A model generated the notes under the pieces. It ran no database searches. It was not told the origin of the DNA and worked only from the letters and a program-made list of their open reading frames with translations. A program made the position numbers and the translations under genes. From Elusimicrobiota bacterium (lineage in GTDB: Bacteria > RUG730), in NCBI GenBank assembly GCA_031259185.1, contig JAIRLV010000105.1:1-6429 (forward strand): a stretch of DNA of 6,429 nucleotides, in the 5' to 3' direction. Below are positions 4,344 through 6,429 of this stretch, piece after piece. Numbering within the stretch: position 1 is the first letter of the stretch; each line of letters opens with the position of its first letter.

Positions 4344-6429
4344 ATGAGTAAAAATAAAATAATAGCAATTTCTGGACCAAAAGAAGGTGTTGGAAAAACT
4401 ACTTTCGCAATCAATTTTGCTATGCAATATGCGTTAAATACGAAGCAAAAAATTGTTATTTTGGATGGAGATATCAGATGTAGAAATGATATTAGTTATT
4501 ATTTAAATTCTATAATTTTTGAAACTATAACAAATTTGTGGACTGCTGTTGAAAAAGTTAAGTTGTCTGGATTAGATACTTCTTTATTTAAAGGAAGGAT
4601 CCCATTTAATGATCAAGGAATAGGTGTTTTGAATATAGCAAAATCATTTGAAATGTTTAAGACTTTGCAGCCTGCATATTTATTGAAAGTTTTATCAATA
4701 TTTGGAGAGCTTTATAATTTTGTTATAGACATTGAATCTATGCCAGAAGATTTTGTTATTCCTTTATATGATTTATCAGATAAAGTTTTCTGGATAATGG
4801 ATCCATTACCTATAAATCTAAAAAACACAGTCGAATATTTTGCATATTTAGGTAGTAAAAATTTTAGTATGAATAAATTCAATATTATTTTAAACAGAAT
4901 AGGCATGCCGGAGAGTTTAATTACAAAACAAATTAATTCAAAATTATCAACTTTTGGAAAAAGTGTAGTTTTAGAAATTCCAGAGGAAAAAAATGTGACT
5001 CAAGCAGTTTCTAGAAGGCAAATTATTATCATAGAAAGACCGCATACAAGCTTTGCTAGAAATATTAGAGATTTGATAGATTGGATGTTTATTAACAAGA
5101 TAGAAAATATAGAAAATAAGGAAGAAAAAAAATCAAATCTTTGGAAAGGTTTGTTAGATTCCGTTTCAGAGGAAGAAAATTTAAATGAAGTTGAAATAAG
5201 ACCTCAAACAAAAGATGAATTAAGAAAATCTATAAAATTAAGGGTTCATAAACAATTAATTATAGAATTGAATAATAAAAAAATAGATATTAATAATTCA
5301 GAAGAAAATCTAGAAAAGCAGCAAAAAATTAAAGAAATGGTAGAAGAAACTGCGGCAAAAATTTTGAGCGGTTATGGGGATTTAGGTTTTACTAGGCAAG
5401 AAAGTCAAGAAATTGTTGGAGAGATATTAGACGATGCACTTGGGCTTGGACCATTAGAAAAAATATTAAGAGATGAAACGATTACAGAAATTATGGTTAA
5501 TAAAAAAGACCAAATCTATATTGAAAAAAGTGGTAAATTGCTTTTATCGGATCAAAGATTTAATAGCGATGAGCAAGTTGTTCAGGTTATCAGACGAATT
5601 ATTGCTCCCCTTGGTAGAAGAATTGATGAAAGTGTGCCATTAGTTGATGCTAGGCTTCAAGACGGCTCAAGAGTAAATGCCATAATACCTCCTTTGGCAG
5701 TACAAGGACCAATGATTACTATTCGTAGATTTCCAGAAAAAATTTTTAATTCAGATGATTTAATAAATTTTGGCTCTATGAATAAAGATATGGTAGAATT
5801 TTTAAAGACTTGTGTTTATTGTGAAAAAAATATAATTGTTAGCGGTGGAACAGGTAGTGGAAAAACGACTCTATTGAATATGCTTTCTTCTTTTATCCCA
5901 AATGATGAAAGAATTTTGACAGTAGAAGATGTTGCAGAACTTAGATTGCAACAAGAACATGTTGGCAGGCTAGAATCTCGTCCTCCTAATATTGAGGGAA
6001 AAGGAGAGATAACAATCAGAGAACTTGTTAAAAATACTTTGAGAATGAGACCAGATAGAATTGTTGTTGGAGAATGTAGAGGAGGAGAAGCTTTGGATAT
6101 GTTACAAGCTATGAATACCGGACATGACGGCTCATTAACTACGATACATGCAAATTCGCCTTTTGATATGATTGGAAGATTAGAAGCTATGGTGTTGATG
6201 TCTGGCGCAGAACTGCCAATTAAGGTAATTAGGGGATATATAGCATCTGCTGTAAATTTTGTAATTCAAATAAATAGATTACAAGACGGAACTAGAAAAG
6301 TAACTGCTATTACGGAAATATTGGATATGGACGAAAATGATGGAACGATTAAAATGCAGGATATTTTTCTTTTCAAAAGGAAAGGAGTTGATGAGACTGG
6401 AAAAGTTGTAGGAGATTTTGTTGCAACCG
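4344..6429 (+). CDS. CpaE/TadZ-CpaF/TadA fusion ATPase, 3' end outside window
   Basis: One uninterrupted frame of 695 codons that runs past the right edge. Residues 1 to about 250 are a ParA/MinD-like CpaE/TadZ domain. It has a deviant Walker A (KEGVGKTT, 13-20) with signature Lys13, ILDGD (39-43) and FVID (126-129), and ends in the SFARNIRDL stretch (236-244). A polar linker (about 251-292) follows. From about 293 the protein is CpaF/TadA, the secretion ATPase that drives pilin export: LRVHKQLI (299-306), LGLGPLE, EIMVN, LGRRIDES, DGSRVNAIIPPLA, Walker A GGTGSGKTT (501-509), acidic box TVEDVAEL (526-533), Walker B RIVVGECRG (572-580) and His box GHDGSLTTIHAN (593-604). All catalytic motifs are present. 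Perhaps 30-40 residues are missing at the end. The start is ATG 4344, with AAGAAAGG 12 nt upstream. Canonical loci encode these as two separate, adjacent genes. No receiver-like domain precedes the ParA-like part. Confidence 0.93.
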   Translation, partial: MSKNKIIAISGPKEGVGKTTFAINFAMQYALNTKQKIVILDGDIRCRNDISYYLNSIIFETITNLWTAVEKVKLSGLDTSLFKGRIPFNDQGIGVLNIAKSFEMFKTLQPAYLLKVLSIFGELYNFVIDIESMPEDFVIPLYDLSDKVFWIMDPLPINLKNTVEYFAYLGSKNFSMNKFNIILNRIGMPESLITKQINSKLSTFGKSVVLEIPEEKNVTQAVSRRQIIIIERPHTSFARNIRDLIDWMFINKIENIENKEEKKSNLWKGLLDSVSEEENLNEVEIRPQTKDELRKSIKLRVHKQLIIELNNKKIDINNSEENLEKQQKIKEMVEETAAKILSGYGDLGFTRQESQEIVGEILDDALGLGPLEKILRDETITEIMVNKKDQIYIEKSGKLLLSDQRFNSDEQVVQVIRRIIAPLGRRIDESVPLVDARLQDGSRVNAIIPPLAVQGPMITIRRFPEKIFNSDDLINFGSMNKDMVEFLKTCVYCEKNIIVSGGTGSGKTTLLNMLSSFIPNDERILTVEDVAELRLQQEHVGRLESRPPNIEGKGEITIRELVKNTLRMRPDRIVVGECRGGEALDMLQAMNTGHDGSLTTIHANSPFDMIGRLEAMVLMSGAELPIKVIRGYIASAVNFVIQINRLQDGTRKVTAITEILDMDENDGTIKMQDIFLFKRKGVDETGKVVGDFVAT

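Noticed and set aside
4344-5230. Reading the CpaE-like and CpaF-like parts as two adjacent genes
   Set aside because: There is no stop codon between them in frame, and no ribosome binding site plus start near the CpaF-like boundary (about 5220). Codon-by-codon translation is continuous.

Overview
The window is a very AT-rich stretch of bacterial chromosome. All genes read on the + strand, and coding density is high. It holds the 3' part of an unusual double-domain ThyX-type thymidylate synthase gene, followed by the front part of a Tad (tight adherence, Flp-type) pilus locus that runs off the right edge. A secretin gene implies an outer membrane. Low GC, a tandem ThyX protein and a compact Tad locus together suggest an Elusimicrobiota-like host (Endomicrobium type). 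That placement rests on recollection of protein style and was not tested by a search.

Layout: (1) 2-1447, thyX-like, with its first codons lost off the left edge. (2) 1448-1579, an AT-rich spacer with a weak hairpin and a possible promoter. (3) 1580-1762 and 1814-1981, two small Flp-type prepilins. (4) 1998-2423, a TadE-like pseudopilin. (5) 2487-3254, CpaB/RcpC, starting at GTG. (6) 3271-4134, a very short CpaC/RcpA-type secretin. (7) 4135-4343, a non-coding spacer with a pentamer repeat, an AT-only palindrome, a TATAAT box and a hairpin just before a ribosome binding site. (8) 4344 to the window end, one uninterrupted frame that joins a CpaE/TadZ (ParA/MinD-like) ATPase to a CpaF/TadA secretion ATPase.

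How the genes fit together: the prepilins and TadE would be processed by a type IV prepilin peptidase at a shared K-[G/A]|Q-x3-E-[Y/F] site. CpaF would power pilin extrusion through the inner-membrane platform (TadB/TadC, expected downstream). CpaB and the secretin would form the periplasmic and outer-membrane exit. CpaE/TadZ normally positions the machine in the cell, and here it is covalently part of the motor.

Most notable points: the CpaE-CpaF fusion, which has no receiver-like N-terminal domain; the stripped-down secretin; and the tandem ThyX, whose two halves have lost complementary parts of the conserved motifs. No RNA gene, CRISPR array, insertion sequence or prophage gene was seen.
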